Assembly (NCBI RefSeq): GCF_000317555.1
Contig: NC_019745.1
Coordinates: 3,968,001-4,032,000, forward strand
Origin: Gloeocapsa sp. PCC 7428
GTDB lineage: Bacteria > Cyanobacteriota > Cyanobacteriia > Cyanobacteriales > Chroococcidiopsidaceae
Direction: 5' to 3'
Length of the DNA stretch: 64,000 nucleotides
Shown here: one piece after another, positions 36,354 to 45,925 of the stretch
Position numbering within the stretch: position 1 is the stretch's first letter
Layout: every line of letters begins with the position of its first letter
Notes under the pieces: generated by a model
The model's input: only the letters and a program-made list of their open reading frames with translations
Databases searched by the model: none
Told to the model about the DNA's origin: nothing
Made by a program: the position numbers and the translations under genes

Positions 36354-37526
36354 TCAAGTAAAATTAATTCTTATTAAAGAAAGGTCATCATCAAAATTAT
36401 TACCATGATTTAAAGCTTGAAGCTGGTTTAGGAGTTGCTTCAAATGTATATTTTGTTGGTGGGAATCGATTAGCAACCGGATGAAGGCTTCTTTTCCCCA
36501 AATCCTACCATCAGGTTGAGAAATTTCGTAAGCGCCATCACTAAAAATATATACAGTACTCTTTTCTTGTAAATATATAACGTCTTGTTCAAATTCAGTA
36601 TCAGGTAAAAAACCAATGGGCAAACCTGATGAATCTAAGTGTTTGACTGAAAGATTTAAAGTAGTACCTGCTAATAAAAGAGCAGGTGGATGACCTGCAC
36701 TAGCATAACTGATTTGACGCTGAGCGCGATTATATACTCCATACCAAATTGTAAAGTATTTTTCGTCATGATCGCTCATTTGAAAAGTGTTATTCAGCGA
36801 TTTTAAAACTGCATTAGGTTGATAAAAATTAGTGTTAGGCAAAGATTGCGATCGCAACATATTTAATACTGACACAGATAGCAATGCTGAACCTACACCG
36901 TGTCCTGAAACATCGAGTAAATAAATAACTAAATGCTCGTCATCTAACCAGTAGTAATCAAAGCAATCGCCTCCCAGTTGCGTGGAAGGAATAAATAAGC
37001 TTTCGGTTGTTACAGTTCCTTTAAGGGGTGCAGGAAGAAGCGATCGCACATAGCTACTTGCTTCGGCTAATTCGGTTTCTAAAAGTTGTTTTTGATGTTG
37101 TAAATCTTGATTGAGTTTTTCTAAAGCTTGCTTTTGGGCTTGTAAATCTTGATTGAGTTGATATAAACGTAATCCTGCTCGTACTCGTGCTTTTAATTCA
37201 TTGATGTCAATTGGTTTCGCTAAGAAATCATCGGCTCCCGCATCAAGCCCCATGACTCGATCTTCAACTTCTCCACGTGCAGTGAGTAGAATAAAAAAAG
37301 TTGTAGCTAGTTTTGGATTAGCTTTGATTAAACGACATACATCAAGTCCATTCAAATGAGCCATCATCCAATCACAAATAATTAGCGCTGGATGTATTTG
37401 TTGTGCTTGGCTAATTCCCGCTTCACCATCACTAGCAACTATGACATCGTAGCCTTGATTTTGTAATGCTCTTTTGAGGACTACTCGAATTGTAGGATCG
37501 TCATCAATGATGAGGATTTTAAACAT
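36354..37526 (-). CDS. Receiver plus coiled coil plus PP2C (SpoIIE/RsbU-type) phosphatase
   Basis: 390 residues. The receiver (1-120) has ILIIDDDPTIR, the phosphoacceptor aspartate in IICDWMMAHLNG, the switch threonine in LLTARG and the lysine in AKPID. A Gln/Leu-rich coiled coil with a 13-residue repeat (LNQDLQAQKQALEK, LNQDLQHQKQLLET) spans about 122-160. The PP2C domain (165-390) has metal aspartates in LGGDCFDYYW and LLDVSGHGVGSALLS, ASAGHPPALLL, FSDGAYE and NNFDDDLSLI. It would dephosphorylate a STAS protein when the receiver is phosphorylated. It is divergent from the RsbW-like gene at 37640. Confidence 0.92.
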   Translation of the reverse strand: MFKILIIDDDPTIRVVLKRALQNQGYDVIVASDGEAGISQAQQIHPALIICDWMMAHLNGLDVCRLIKANPKLATTFFILLTARGEVEDRVMGLDAGADDFLAKPIDINELKARVRAGLRLYQLNQDLQAQKQALEKLNQDLQHQKQLLETELAEASSYVRSLLPAPLKGTVTTESLFIPSTQLGGDCFDYYWLDDEHLVIYLLDVSGHGVGSALLSVSVLNMLRSQSLPNTNFYQPNAVLKSLNNTFQMSDHDEKYFTIWYGVYNRAQRQISYASAGHPPALLLAGTTLNLSVKHLDSSGLPIGFLPDTEFEQDVIYLQEKSTVYIFSDGAYEISQPDGRIWGKEAFIRLLIDSHQQNIHLKQLLNQLQALNHGNNFDDDLSLIRINFT

Positions 37527-37639
37527 AAAAAATAAATATTTATGTGTATAAAAAACTTTTCAGTATTTAGATAAAAATAACTAAGTTATTTTAAATTTGC
37601 TATAGTTTATATATTAGTTAAAATCTGGTTGATTGACAA

Positions 37640-38062
37640 TTGTTTAACAAAATAAATCTCCAAGTTAATACTGATCTTTCAGTTGCATCGCAGGTTGTTT
37701 CATGGTTTGAGCAATTAAATCATCCACAAATTACTGATATAAAAATATGGTGGCAGTGTCAAACATTGCTGCAAGAAGGTTTTACGAATATTGTCGAGCA
37801 CGCGCATCGAGGGCTGCCTAAAGAAACTCCGATTTTACTAGAAGCAATCAGAAATACTGAGGCGATAGAAATTTATATTTGGGCATATGGTGTAGCGTTT
37901 GACATAGAGCAAAAACTCAAAGAACTTCCTGAAATTGAAAAAATTGAGGGTGAGAGAGGACGCGGTTTGAAGATTATGTCTTTACTCGCGGATGAGATCA
38001 GCTATACACGTGTAGCAGGCGATCGCTACTGCTTGTATATGAAAAAAAACTACATAGCTTAA
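37640..38062 (+). CDS. RsbW-like anti-sigma regulatory factor / serine kinase
   Basis: 140 residues from a TTG start at 37640. It is a single GHKL ATPase domain: the N-box [17 protein letters not shown] holds the Mg-binding asparagine and the [16 protein letters not shown] segment is the glycine box. Such proteins phosphorylate STAS antagonists and bind a sigma factor or other partner. With the STAS protein (35621) and PP2C protein (36354) it completes a partner-switching set. Its 3' end overlaps the convergent hybrid-kinase gene by four bases. No sigma factor is adjacent, so the final target could be an enzyme rather than transcription. Confidence 0.85.
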   Translation: MFNKINLQVNTDLSVASQVVSWFEQLNHPQITDIKIWWQCQTLLQEGFTNIVEHAHRGLPKETPILLEAIRNTEAIEIYIWAYGVAFDIEQKLKELPEIEKIEGERGRGLKIMSLLADEISYTRVAGDRYCLYMKKNYIA

Positions 38063-41000
38063 ACATTCTGAGCGATTAAAAAACTTTGAAGACGTTTGTT
38101 AAATGCTTCAATTTCTGCTGCTAACTCATTAGCACCTGTCATATTTTGACTGCGCATTTTTTGTTCAAGTGTTGCAGCAGCTACGTGCATAGGTGTGGCT
38201 CCAACATTAGCGCTAGCACCTTTAAGATGATGGGCTTGTTGCTCGATTTGCTGCAAATCAGCGTTAGCAATTGCTGTTTTTAAGATTTCCAAACGTGCTT
38301 GGGTATCTTCAACAAACATCTGTAATAATTCAATTTCAAATTCTTTGCTACCTTCTGAAAGTTGATGCAGTTGTTGCCAGTCAATTAAGCGATCAACAGA
38401 ATCAGTTATTGTGTCTTGCTGTACAGTTGCTGCTTGTTCTAAATGGCAACTCCAACGCTCTACTACCGCAGCTAACTTTTCTTTGATGACTGGTTTGCTA
38501 AGATAATCATTCATCCCTGCGTCGAGACACATTTGTTGATCTTCTTGCATCGCATTAGCTGTCATTGCCACAATGATTGGTTGTCGCTCGTTCGCAAAAC
38601 GGCTTTTTTCCCAGCGGCGAATTTCGATTGTTGCTGCGATACCATCAAGAATTGGCATTTGGCAATCCATTAAAATTAAGTCGTAGGGAATTTTTTCAAT
38701 TAGCTCTAAAACTTCCTGTCCATTTGCAGCAACATCAGCAGTATATCCCAAAGCTTGAAGTTGCTTGAGCGCGACTTTTTGATTAATTAAGTTATCTTCA
38801 GCTAGCAAAATTTTCAGTTTAGATTTGCGATTTCGTGATTCAGTGGAAGGTGGTAGTTGGGGGGCGATCGCATGATTATTTGCACTACTTAAACGGTTTA
38901 GCTCAGTTTGCGCTTCTAAGCGAGTCATAATAGTATTTAGCAATTTGTAAGGAACTTTTTCTAGTAGTGCCAACACTTCTTTGCCATTTGTGGCAATATC
39001 TGCGGTGTAGCTCAAGCTGCGGAGTTGATATTTGTCGTTAACCGCAATTGTTGAAGTAGCTTGAGAATCTGAAGCGGAATTTGCTGCATCAAGATTGAAA
39101 TTAAATCGGCTTTCCAAAATATTTGTAATTGTGTTGAGTAACCGCGATGGCTTTACTGGTTTCAATAAGTAGGCTGCAAATCCAATTTTTTTTGCCCGTT
39201 GTACCTCATCACGTTGATTAGTAGAAGTAAGCATAATCAGCGGTAAATCTGCCAGTTTAGGGTTGGCTTTGATTTGTACACCCAACATTAAGCCATTAAT
39301 TTCGGGCATTTGCATATCAATTAAGGCAAAATCATACGGTGTGTTCTGCTGCGAGGCATGAAGTAAGGTATCGATGGCAACCACAGCATTTTCCGCCTCA
39401 TCAACGTGCATACCCCAGCGCGTCGCTTGATGGTAAATCACTTTACGATTAGTTGCATTATCGTCAACGACTAGCAGGCGCAGATTGGGCAGATCTTGCA
39501 AGCCTTGTATTGGTTGAATCAAATCGATTTGTTTGGTAAACGGAATTTCAAACCAAAACTTTGAGCCTAAGCCTACTTGACTTTCAACGCCAATTTCTCC
39601 ACCCATTAAAGTAACAAGTTGCCTGCAAATCGCCAGCCCTAAACCAGTACCACCATACTTACGAGTCGTAGAAGCATCGACTTGAGTAAAAGGGGAAAAA
39701 AGGTTGTGTTGATCTTCAAGGCTAATGCCAATTCCTGTATCTGCAACTGTAAAGCGGATTCTTGCGGTGGTAGAAGTTTCTGATTGTAACTCGGCGCTGA
39801 CTACGACCTCTCCATTACTCGTAAATTTGATCGCATTGTTAATTAAGTTAGTTAGAACTTGCCTTAGTCGTCCAGCATCTCCTTGAAGACAGGTAGGTAC
39901 GTTGCGATAAATAAGTCCGGCAATTTCTACGTTTTTTGTGTGGGCTTGAGGCGCAAGTAATTCTAATACCTCGTCGATACACGTTGATAAGTCAAAATTG
40001 AGTGTTTCCAACTCCATTTCCCCAGCTTCGAGTTTGGAAAGATCCAGAATCTCGTTGATCAAACTCAGTAGCGCATCTCCGCTAGTGCGAATTGTTTGGA
40101 GAAAATCTCGTTGTTCGGGTGTTAGAGGAGTATCTAAGAGTAAGCCTGTCATTCCTAACACCGCATTCATCGGCGTCCGAATTTCGTGACTCATATTAGC
40201 GAGAAAGGAACTTTTTGCTTGGGACGCTAATTCGGCTTGGCGATGCGCAATTTCAAGTTCTTGACGCTGGCGGGTTTCAGCTTCGAGAAGCTGGGCTTGG
40301 GCGAGGGCAATACCTACTTGATCGGCAAGTTGGCGAAGGAGATCAATTTCAAAGCGATTCCATTGTCTGAGATCCGAACATTGATGAACAATGAGCAAGC
40401 CGCATAATTCCTCTTTTAAAAGAATCGGGACAACTAAATTGGCTTTGACACCAAATTGTCCGAGGAGTTCGATGTGTTTCGGTTGAACCTCGGCGATTTC
40501 AATGTCTGCAATGCTTTGTGGTTGTATTTGGCGGTATTGCTGGAGGTGATACTGTTGGAGGTATTCTTCCTGGAAGTAGGAATCAGTCAGATGTTGCCCG
40601 CGAATCGTCGGTAATCCAGGAACAACAGCTTCAGCAACAATGCTACCAACACCATCAGGTGTGACATGGTAAATTAAAACGCGGTCAGTTTGGAGAATCT
40701 TTTGAACTTCTGTAACGGTCGTTTGGAGAATGTCTTCAATTTGTAACGACTGGCGAATTTTGAGGGTGATTTCGGTAAAAAGTTGCGATCGCTGCGTTTG
40801 CAGTTGTAGCTGTTCCTCGGTTTGTTTTTGTTCAGTGATATCAATTGCCACCCCGCCTAGTAATTGCTGTCCAGAGGCGTCGTTGATCGGAAACTTGAAG
40901 CATAGCCAATAGCGCCACTGTCCATCGGGAGTCGGAATATACTCGATGAACTCAACGGTTTGCCCTGTGGCGAGAACCGCCAGATCGTTTTCCCGCAACT

Positions 41001-43680
41001 GTTGTGCTGTTTCTTCAGGCAGCCAATCGATATCTAGCATACCTTGTACATCGGTAAGTTTTACTTTAAAAGCTCGTTCAAGCGGTTCATTGACATAAAG
41101 ATAGCGTCCGCGTGCATCTTTAATAAATGCAGTAACAGGGCTATTGTTCATGAAGGTTTTGAAGCGTTCTTCACTTTCGCGGAGTGCCGATAAAGTTTGT
41201 TCGCGTTCGGTGATATCGCTAGCAATTGTCACAAATCCAGTGATGCTATCGTGGGAATCGCGTAATGGTGTGATTGACAGCCGCACTGGAAAGCAGCTAC
41301 CATCTTTGCGAATGTAAGATAGTCTATATTCTTCAATTTCACCATAGCGTGCCTTGGTCACAAGTTCGTTGAACAGCAAACTCATGACGTTAGTGGATTC
41401 AGGTAACTTCCCAGTCAAGTGGGCAATTTCATCAATATCGTGAAATATGATTGGTGTTGTGTGACCGATAACTTCTGCGGGAGTGTATTTCAACCATTGC
41501 CGCGCGCGCTTGTTGAAGGTCGTTATTGTGCCATCCAAATCGGTAGAAATAATGGCATAGTTAGCGCTGTCTAAAATTGCACGTTGCAGCGCCATTGTTG
41601 TTTGCAAGGTTTCCTCGGCTAATTTACGCTTCATAAACTGACCGATTTGGCTACCGATCGCACTCATCATTTGTTGCAAATTTGTATCCGGTTCCTGAAT
41701 CTGACGGTTAAAGAAAACCATCACGCCGAGTTTCTCGTTACCACTGTGAATCAGGAAACCCAAGGCGCTACGTAATCCTACTTTGAGCGCAATTTCTGTA
41801 CGCTGGAATGCTGGATCTTGGCTGACGTCAGTTATCCAAAGCGGTTCTTCACAAGCCCAAACACGTCCAGGTAGTCCAATTCCAGAGGTAAATTTTGTTT
41901 GCTTTGCGATCGCCTCAAATTCTTTTGCCGCCGCCAGTGACAATCGATGCCAAGTATGCACGCAGCGTAGAACATTAGTTTGTAAATCCACAGTCCACAG
42001 TTCGCCGAGATCCCAATCTACGCTTTCGCAGATTGCTTGCAGTAGTTTTGGAGTTGCAATGTTTAGTGTTGCTGACTCTGCCAAGACGCGTGTGACGGCG
42101 TGTTGTGCTGCTAAGCGCTGTTCGGCACGTTTGCGTTCGGTAATATCAATTCCAGTACTAACGATATATTCAATTTCATCATGGCAATTAAGGAGCACGT
42201 TATTCGACCATGCTATCCAGCGGTAACGTCCATCCTTTGTTATCCAACAACATTCATATTCATTAGGGAATTGCGCCGTCTTGATAGCGCTGAAAGTCGC
42301 TTTAAGCGGTTCAATGTCTTCTGGTAACAGCAGGACATTCCAAAAGTATCTGCCTCGGACTTCATTGAATGAGTAACCTGTTGTCTGCTCGCAGGAAGTG
42401 TTGAAGCGCACAATTTGCCCTTGCGAGTCGAGAACTACAACCAATGCGCTTGCAGTGTCAACCACCGCAGAAATAAAGTTGCGTTCTGTCTCAAGCGACT
42501 CTTCGATTTGCTTGCGCTGCGTAAATTCGCAATAGATTAAATAGTAAACATACGCAAGAATCGCAACAACAACTAAAATCGCGATCGCAAGCGTAATTAG
42601 CGTATTGCGGACACTCGCCCGTTCAGCGGTTGATTGTTGCTCCAACCGTGTTTTTTCCACATTTTCGATCTCACGGATATACTCGCGAATATTATCCATA
42701 AGATCCTTGGCTTGATTGATTACAGATAATCTTGGAGCAGTTTCAAAGCCTTGATTTTGGCGCGATTCAATTGTTGTTTTCAGTAGCTCTAGTTTGCTGG
42801 TAATGAGTGATTCAATTTTATAAATTTGTGCGCGTTGTTCGGGTTGATTTGCTGTTAACTGTTTAAGCGCTTGAATTTTTTGCGGTACGTTTTTTATTGC
42901 GGTATAGTATGGCTCTAGATAAGCATTTTCTCCTGTAAGAATATAGCCGCGTTGTCCAGTTTCCGCATCCTTAGCGTAAGAAAGCAACTCTTCTAAAATA
43001 TAAATTTTCGTTTGAGTTTGTGTAACTTGATTACTATTTTCTATAAGTCCTTTAATGCTTTGGTAAGAAACAGTACCGATCAAAACGAGAATTAATGATG
43101 CTAAGCCAAATCCACCAGCAACTTTTTTAAAAAACTGTCGGCGAGTTTTCTTCAAGCGAGTATTTTGAGTACGAACTAGCAATAAATTAGCTAAGTTGCG
43201 GCGAAGTTCGAGTAATCTAAGAACTTGGCTACCGAGTAGCCTTAGTGCTTCTACCTGTTCGGTGTTGAGTTGGCGCGGTACTTGGTCAATTACACACAGC
43301 GTTCCTAATGCGTATCCTTCAGGATTAATTAAGGGTACACCAGCATAAAATCGGATATGAGGGTCTGATGTGACAAACGGATTGGTGGCAAAGCGATCGT
43401 CAACTGTGGCATCTGGTACGAGCAACACATCTTGCTCTAAAATGGCATGAGCACAAAAGGCAATATCACGTGGGGTTTCTAGCTCCTCTATACCCAATTT
43501 TGATTTAAACCACTGACGATTTGTATCAACTAGGCTAACTAATGCAATTGGAGTTCCGCATATATACGCAGCTAGGCGCGTCAATTCATCAAAGGCAGCT
43601 TCGTTTGGCGTGTCAAGAATTTTGTACTGCAACAATGCTTCAATTCGTTGTGCTTCATTCTTAGGTAGTGGTGCTTTCAT
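38059..43680 (-). CDS. Large hybrid histidine kinase: GAF-CHASE3-PAS/GAF sensor, two receivers, Hpt
   Basis: 1873 residues. Order (approximate): GAF (20-165), transmembrane helix (190-210), CHASE3-like extracytoplasmic domain (215-355; [17 protein letters not shown]), second helix (358-382), PAS (395-520), GAF (535-690), PAS (695-815), PAS (825-950), GAF (970-1130), HisKA with [19 protein letters not shown] (about 1155), HATPase ([26 protein letters not shown]), receiver 1 (about 1399-1515, [21 protein letters not shown]), a linker with a partial receiver copy (about 1550-1580), receiver 2 (about 1617-1740, [22 protein letters not shown]) and Hpt (about 1770-1870, [14 protein letters not shown]). 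All phosphorelay residues are present. It probably feeds the adjacent PP2C/STAS circuit, which is an inference from position. Confidence 0.95.
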   Translation of the reverse strand: MKAPLPKNEAQRIEALLQYKILDTPNEAAFDELTRLAAYICGTPIALVSLVDTNRQWFKSKLGIEELETPRDIAFCAHAILEQDVLLVPDATVDDRFATNPFVTSDPHIRFYAGVPLINPEGYALGTLCVIDQVPRQLNTEQVEALRLLGSQVLRLLELRRNLANLLLVRTQNTRLKKTRRQFFKKVAGGFGLASLILVLIGTVSYQSIKGLIENSNQVTQTQTKIYILEELLSYAKDAETGQRGYILTGENAYLEPYYTAIKNVPQKIQALKQLTANQPEQRAQIYKIESLITSKLELLKTTIESRQNQGFETAPRLSVINQAKDLMDNIREYIREIENVEKTRLEQQSTAERASVRNTLITLAIAILVVVAILAYVYYLIYCEFTQRKQIEESLETERNFISAVVDTASALVVVLDSQGQIVRFNTSCEQTTGYSFNEVRGRYFWNVLLLPEDIEPLKATFSAIKTAQFPNEYECCWITKDGRYRWIAWSNNVLLNCHDEIEYIVSTGIDITERKRAEQRLAAQHAVTRVLAESATLNIATPKLLQAICESVDWDLGELWTVDLQTNVLRCVHTWHRLSLAAAKEFEAIAKQTKFTSGIGLPGRVWACEEPLWITDVSQDPAFQRTEIALKVGLRSALGFLIHSGNEKLGVMVFFNRQIQEPDTNLQQMMSAIGSQIGQFMKRKLAEETLQTTMALQRAILDSANYAIISTDLDGTITTFNKRARQWLKYTPAEVIGHTTPIIFHDIDEIAHLTGKLPESTNVMSLLFNELVTKARYGEIEEYRLSYIRKDGSCFPVRLSITPLRDSHDSITGFVTIASDITEREQTLSALRESEERFKTFMNNSPVTAFIKDARGRYLYVNEPLERAFKVKLTDVQGMLDIDWLPEETAQQLRENDLAVLATGQTVEFIEYIPTPDGQWRYWLCFKFPINDASGQQLLGGVAIDITEQKQTEEQLQLQTQRSQLFTEITLKIRQSLQIEDILQTTVTEVQKILQTDRVLIYHVTPDGVGSIVAEAVVPGLPTIRGQHLTDSYFQEEYLQQYHLQQYRQIQPQSIADIEIAEVQPKHIELLGQFGVKANLVVPILLKEELCGLLIVHQCSDLRQWNRFEIDLLRQLADQVGIALAQAQLLEAETRQRQELEIAHRQAELASQAKSSFLANMSHEIRTPMNAVLGMTGLLLDTPLTPEQRDFLQTIRTSGDALLSLINEILDLSKLEAGEMELETLNFDLSTCIDEVLELLAPQAHTKNVEIAGLIYRNVPTCLQGDAGRLRQVLTNLINNAIKFTSNGEVVVSAELQSETSTTARIRFTVADTGIGISLEDQHNLFSPFTQVDASTTRKYGGTGLGLAICRQLVTLMGGEIGVESQVGLGSKFWFEIPFTKQIDLIQPIQGLQDLPNLRLLVVDDNATNRKVIYHQATRWGMHVDEAENAVVAIDTLLHASQQNTPYDFALIDMQMPEINGLMLGVQIKANPKLADLPLIMLTSTNQRDEVQRAKKIGFAAYLLKPVKPSRLLNTITNILESRFNFNLDAANSASDSQATSTIAVNDKYQLRSLSYTADIATNGKEVLALLEKVPYKLLNTIMTRLEAQTELNRLSSANNHAIAPQLPPSTESRNRKSKLKILLAEDNLINQKVALKQLQALGYTADVAANGQEVLELIEKIPYDLILMDCQMPILDGIAATIEIRRWEKSRFANERQPIIVAMTANAMQEDQQMCLDAGMNDYLSKPVIKEKLAAVVERWSCHLEQAATVQQDTITDSVDRLIDWQQLHQLSEGSKEFEIELLQMFVEDTQARLEILKTAIANADLQQIEQQAHHLKGASANVGATPMHVAAATLEQKMRSQNMTGANELAAEIEAFNKRLQSFLIAQNV

Positions 43681-44070
43681 GAAACCTTTACGCCTAATTT
43701 GCTCAAATTAATGTTTTTGATGCAATGAAGTACTCATATACAGATGCAACTATGAGCTATGCAAATTTCACGCAGTAAGTAAGATCAGTCAACAAGGTGG
43801 TTGCATGGCAGCCAGTATGACAGTCATAAGCGAAAATAAGCGCTAAGTTTATAGTTCCCTTACATTGTTGATTTCTCACACCTGAGTAAAATCAAATCTC
43901 TTAGATGAATCACAGATGCTCTTCGACTTCCTTTGAGGCTACTTAAGCGTAATTTCACGAAGGTAGAAAGAGTTTGTTAAGCTGGCGAATTTAGTCGCAT
44001 TCGTATTTATGCAAAATATCTATTGATTACGCTTGATGTATCAGTAATTTGGGTTAACTCATAATTCAAC
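43681..44070. other. Gene-free spacer upstream of formamidase
   Basis: 390 bases between the divergent hybrid kinase and the hairpin before fmdA. It must carry the kinase promoter. No protein-coding frame or known RNA family was recognised. The right part (about 43980-44095) could encode a small RNA ending at the terminator that follows. Confidence 0.4.
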
Positions 44071-44095
44071 GGGTTAGCCATGGCTGACCCTTTTT
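44071..44095 (+). terminator. Intrinsic terminator with no gene before it
   Basis: The stem GGGTTAGC/GCTGACCC (one G-U pair) with loop CATG is followed by five T residues. It points rightward but the only gene to its left runs the other way, so it must end a small RNA or an fmdA leader transcript (attenuator). Confidence 0.6.
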
Positions 44096-44189
44096 CTCTG
44101 TACTTGGTAACTAAGGCTACGGTTTACAAGTGTCGATTGCTGCACGATTATCTCCATCACGTTTTTATCAGTGTTTGGTGGAGGATGCT

Positions 44190-45365
44190 ATGCCAGAAGT
44201 TCTCTTCAAAGTTGACCTCAAGAAGCCATTTACAGAGCAAGACTTGGTAGGTCATAATCGCTGGCATCCTGATATTCCTGCTGTTGCTTCGGTAAATCCA
44301 GGATCTGTATTCCGGATAGAGTGCAAAGACTGGACTGATGGACAGATTAGCAACAACGATAGTCCCGACGATGTGCGTGATGTTGACTTGAGTATGGTTC
44401 ATGTTTTGAGTGGACCAATTTGGGTGAATGGTGCAGAACCTGGAGATATTCTTGTCGTTGACTTGCTAGATGTGGGAACGCTACCCGATTACGAATGGGG
44501 TTTTACGGGAATCTTTGCGCGAGAAAATGGCGGTGGCTTCTTAACAGAACACTTTCCCGCTGCGCAAAAAGCAATTTGGGATATTCAAGGGATTTATACG
44601 CGATCGCGTCACATTCCTGACGTGAGATTTGCGGGAATTCCGCATCCTGGGTTAATCGGGTGCGCGCCTTCAGCGGAATTACTAGCCCAGTGGAATAAGC
44701 GCGAAGCTGATTTAGTCGCAACCAATCCGAACCGCATTCCACCTTTAGCAAATTTACCTAATCCTAAAAATGCGATTCTAGGTTCGCTCGAAGGTGCAGA
44801 ATACGACCGAGTAGCCCAAGAAGCTGCAAGAACTGTACCACCCCGCGAACACGGTGGTAACTGTGACATCAAAAATTTATCAAAAGGTTCGCGAATTTAT
44901 TTCCCTGTGTATGTTGAGGGTGCAAAACTCTCGATGGGAGATATTCACTTTTCGCAAGGTGATGGCGAAATTACCTTCTGTGGCGCGATTGAAATGGCGG
45001 GGTATCTCGATCTGCACGTCGATTTAATCAAAGGTGGGGTTGCCAAATACGGACTCACAAATCCTATTTTCAAACCAGGTCCAGTTGAGCCACGCTATTC
45101 TGAATATTTAGTGTTTGAAGGCATTTCTGTTGATGAATTTTCGGGCGAACAGTATTATTTAGATGCGCACGTTGCCTATCGCCGTGCTTGTTTGAATGCG
45201 ATCGAGTATTTTAAAAAGTTCGGCTACACTGGCGAGCAAATTTATCTTCTTTTAGGTTCTGCACCCGTTGAAGGACGAATTAGTGGAATTGTTGATATTC
45301 CCAATGCTTGCTGTACGATCGCAATTCCTACCGCAATTTTTGAAAGAAATGTTTTGCCATCATAA
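44190..45365 (+). CDS. fmdA: Formamidase (acetamidase/formamidase family)
   Basis: 391 residues from the ATG at 44190 (MPEVLFKVDL), which follows GGAGG at proper spacing; a GTG at 44130 would add twenty. The enzyme hydrolyses formamide, or short amides, to ammonia and the acid. Family blocks are HNRWHPDIP, VHVLSGPIWVNGAEPGD, GIPHPGLIGCAPS, the REHGGNCDIKNL motif, YFPVYVEGAKLSMGD.H and LGSAPVEGRISGIVDIPN. It is paired with fmdB 147 bases downstream, as in methylotrophs and other cyanobacteria. It may supply nitrogen, in keeping with the urease genes elsewhere in the window. Confidence 0.93.
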   Translation: MPEVLFKVDLKKPFTEQDLVGHNRWHPDIPAVASVNPGSVFRIECKDWTDGQISNNDSPDDVRDVDLSMVHVLSGPIWVNGAEPGDILVVDLLDVGTLPDYEWGFTGIFARENGGGFLTEHFPAAQKAIWDIQGIYTRSRHIPDVRFAGIPHPGLIGCAPSAELLAQWNKREADLVATNPNRIPPLANLPNPKNAILGSLEGAEYDRVAQEAARTVPPREHGGNCDIKNLSKGSRIYFPVYVEGAKLSMGDIHFSQGDGEITFCGAIEMAGYLDLHVDLIKGGVAKYGLTNPIFKPGPVEPRYSEYLVFEGISVDEFSGEQYYLDAHVAYRRACLNAIEYFKKFGYTGEQIYLLLGSAPVEGRISGIVDIPNACCTIAIPTAIFERNVLPS

Positions 45366-45416
45366 ACTAAATAGATGGAATACTAACTTAAAAAAACTGC
45401 TAACTTGTCGTTAGTA

Positions 45417-45493
45417 ATTACCCATTACCCATTACCTATTACCCATTACCTATTACCCATTACCTATTACCTATTACCTATTACCTATTACCT
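45417..45493. repeat. Heptamer tandem repeat (ATTACCC/ATTACCT), eleven units
   Basis: Eleven contiguous 7-base units alternate ATTACCC and ATTACCT and end in a run of five ATTACCT. It fills the fmdA-fmdB gap. The open frame that runs through it (ITHYPLPITHYL type) is an artefact of the repeat. Confidence 0.95.
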
Positions 45494-45511
45494 ATTCCCA
45501 GAAAATTATTT

Positions 45512-45778
45512 ATGCCGTTATACGAATTTCGTTGCGACACCTGTGGACCTTTTGAAACCTGGCGCAGTATGGCACAAGCTAGCGAACCGATGCTGTGTCC
45601 GAGTTGCGATACTTTAGCAAAAAGAATCTACTCTGTCGCCGGCTTAATTTTTACGCCTTCAGCTTTGAGTCGCCGGATTGAACAAAGTGCAGAACCGAAA
45701 GTCAAACACCGTCATTCGCACACGCACTCGCATCATCACAACCATCATCACGGACGACCTTGGATGATTGGGCATTAG
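45512..45778 (+). CDS. fmdB: FmdB-family zinc-ribbon protein with His-rich tail
   Basis: 88 residues. The N-terminal zinc ribbon is MPLYEFRCDTCG...MLCPSCDTLAKR, with two CxxC pairs typical of the FmdB/CxxC_CXXC_SSSS family. The usual middle serine cluster is replaced by SALSRRIEQS. The C-terminus (KHRHSHTHSHHHNHHHGRP) has about a dozen histidines, likely to bind nickel, zinc or copper. FmdB is proposed to regulate or assist formamidase expression; proof is thin. It follows fmdA directly, separated by the heptamer repeat. Confidence 0.9.
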   Translation: MPLYEFRCDTCGPFETWRSMAQASEPMLCPSCDTLAKRIYSVAGLIFTPSALSRRIEQSAEPKVKHRHSHTHSHHHNHHHGRPWMIGH

Positions 45779-45925
45779 TAATGAATCAAGTCAGTGTCAC
45801 CAGTAGTCAGCGGTCGTCTTTCGGTTAATTAAAAATTGTGGCACCATCGAAGTGTAGATAGAAGATTAATATTAGCAACATAACTTAATATTAAGATAGT
45901 GTAACTTAATACTATTGCTCAACCC

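Noticed and set aside
45417-45493. Possible CRISPR array
   Set aside because: The units are contiguous 7-mers with no spacers between them and no cas genes nearby.
45405-45617. Frame encoding repeated ITHYL/ITYYL peptides
   Set aside because: Produced entirely by the heptamer repeat and overlapping the well-supported fmdB gene in another frame.
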